DNA from: Betaproteobacteria bacterium SG8_41
GTDB taxonomy: Bacteria; Pseudomonadota; Gammaproteobacteria; Burkholderiales; SG8-41
Reading direction: 5' to 3'
Assembly (NCBI GenBank): GCA_001303585.1
Contig: LJTT01000053.1
Location: 1-40,730, forward strand
Length of the DNA stretch: 40,730 nucleotides
Positions 39,814 to 40,730 of the stretch are shown here, one piece after another (the first letter of the stretch is position 1; each line of letters starts with the position of its first letter). Made by a program: the position numbers and the translations under genes. The notes beneath the pieces are model-generated. The model saw nothing but the letters and a program-made list of their open reading frames with translations, did not search any database and was not told where the DNA came from.

Positions 39814-40698
39814 TCAGTTCGAGACCGCGTGATTGGCGAGCTTTTCCAATGCGCGCACCAGCGCCGAATGGTCCCATTTGGCACCGCCATTGGCGACGCA
39901 GGCGTTGAACAGCTCCTGCGCGGTGGCGGTGTTCGGGAGGCTCATCCCCATGGCTCTCGCGCCCGAAAGGGCGAGAGAGAGATCCTTCTGGTGCAATTCG
40001 ATGCGGAAGCCCGGATCGAAGGTGCGCTTGATCATGCGCTCCCCATGGACTTCGAGTATGCGCGACGCGGCAAAGCCGCCCATCAGTGCCTGGCGCACCT
40101 TCGCCGGGTCCGCCCCGGCCTTGGCGGCGAAGAGCAGCGCTTCGCCCACCGCCTCGATGTTGAGCGCAACGATGATCTGGTTTGCTACCTTGCAGGTCTG
40201 GCCGTCACCGTTGCCGCCGACGAGCGTGATGTTCTTGCCCATGAGATCGAAGACCGGCTTGACCTTGTTGAATGTCGCCTCGCTGCCGCCCACCATGATG
40301 GTGAGCGCCGCGTTCTTGGCGCCGACCTCGCCGCCCGACACCGGCGCGTCCACATACTCGCAGCCCAGCTCATTGATGCGTTTTGCGAAAGCCTTGGTCT
40401 CGATCGGCGAGATCGAACTCATGTCCACGACGATCTTGCCTTTCGCCACGCCTTCGGCGACACCGTTCGCGCCGAACAGCACTTTTTCAACGTCCGGGGT
40501 GTCGGGGACCATCGTGATGATGACGTCGGCCTTCTGCGCGACTTCCTTGGCGCTTGCGCAAGCCTTGCCGCCCGCTGCCGTCAGCTCCTGGGGCACGCCG
40601 CTGCGCGAATGAAGGAACAGCGCGTGACCGCCCTTGATGAGGTTCGCCGCCATGGGCTTGCCCATGATGCCGAGACCAATGAATCCGATGTTGCTCAT
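39814..40698 (-). CDS. garR: 2-hydroxy-3-oxopropionate (tartronate semialdehyde) reductase
   Basis: 294 residues, the standard length of the beta-hydroxyacid dehydrogenase family. The NAD(P) motif IGFIGLGIMGKPMAANL is at 4-20, substrate motif DAPVSGGEVGAKNAALTIMVGG at 117-138, and GQTCKVANQ carries catalytic K170. It reduces tartronate semialdehyde to D-glycerate, the step after glyoxylate carboligase, which fits with the glycolate oxidase genes farther along the strand. A related 3-hydroxyisobutyrate dehydrogenase activity cannot be excluded. ATG 40698 has GGAGGT five bases upstream, one of the strongest ribosome sites in the window. It is separated from nfnA by a 300-bp gap with its own promoter signal. 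Confidence 0.92.
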   Translation of the reverse strand: MSNIGFIGLGIMGKPMAANLIKGGHALFLHSRSGVPQELTAAGGKACASAKEVAQKADVIITMVPDTPDVEKVLFGANGVAEGVAKGKIVVDMSSISPIETKAFAKRINELGCEYVDAPVSGGEVGAKNAALTIMVGGSEATFNKVKPVFDLMGKNITLVGGNGDGQTCKVANQIIVALNIEAVGEALLFAAKAGADPAKVRQALMGGFAASRILEVHGERMIKRTFDPGFRIELHQKDLSLALSGARAMGMSLPNTATAQELFNACVANGGAKWDHSALVRALEKLANHAVSN

Positions 40699-40730
40699 TA
40701 GGACCTCCCAAAAAAATCAACTCAGAGACA

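Overview
The window is GC-rich, densely packed bacterial chromosome. The tripartite-tricarboxylate (Bug) binding protein, the glycolate oxidase genes, the many acyl-CoA and 2-oxo-acid enzymes and the fused KorA/KorB type all suggest a betaproteobacterium or a close proteobacterial relative. This is inferred from gene content only; there is no rRNA marker. No tRNA, rRNA, insertion sequence, phage gene or CRISPR array was recognised.

Layout. (1) 1-5922, minus strand: an acyl-CoA module reading maoC-type hydratase, short-chain dehydrogenase, crotonase, MFS transporter and an NDP-forming acyl-CoA synthetase that runs off the left edge. (2) 6218-18574, plus strand: the end of a dead corA gene, a YbhB/PEBP protein, then a catabolic island. 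The island holds two paralogous TPP enzymes, two SMP-30 lactonases, a Bug solute-binding protein, a zinc alcohol dehydrogenase, an isocitrate-lyase/PEP-mutase family lyase, two cupins and an FMN 2-hydroxy-acid oxidase. (3) 18636-22866, minus strand: an AMP-forming acyl-CoA synthetase, a third SMP-30 protein and an orphan DNA amino-methyltransferase behind a three-unit 39-bp repeat. (4) 23378-25048, plus strand: a diguanylate cyclase and a VOC protein. (5) 25098-40698, minus strand: a redox block reading garR, nfnA, nfnB, korA, korB, a 779-residue PFOR-like/ferredoxin fusion, an FAD-linked 2-hydroxy-acid dehydrogenase, glcD, glcE, a nuclease-fold hypothetical and glcF.

How it fits together (inference). 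The island looks like a route for an unknown lactone or 2-hydroxy acid: uptake (Bug), lactone opening (SMP-30), oxidation of the 2-hydroxy acid to a 2-oxo acid (FMN oxidase), TPP-dependent C-C chemistry, and alcohol/aldehyde and CoA-thioester steps. The right-hand block joins glycolate/D-2-hydroxy-acid oxidation and tartronate-semialdehyde reduction to 2-oxo-acid:ferredoxin oxidoreductase (KorAB) and ferredoxin/NAD(P)H exchange (NfnAB). An FNR-like box with a well-placed -10 element lies before nfnA, consistent with low-oxygen expression.

The most unusual signal lies between the genes. At least ten intergenic gaps carry arrays of very short repeats (periods 7, 8, 9 or 10 bp), usually as two arrays in opposite orientation that could fold on each other. 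One array, 13 perfect copies of a heptamer, runs into the 3' end of glcD; another, four copies, sits in frame inside glcF. The arrays touch stop or start codons several times.
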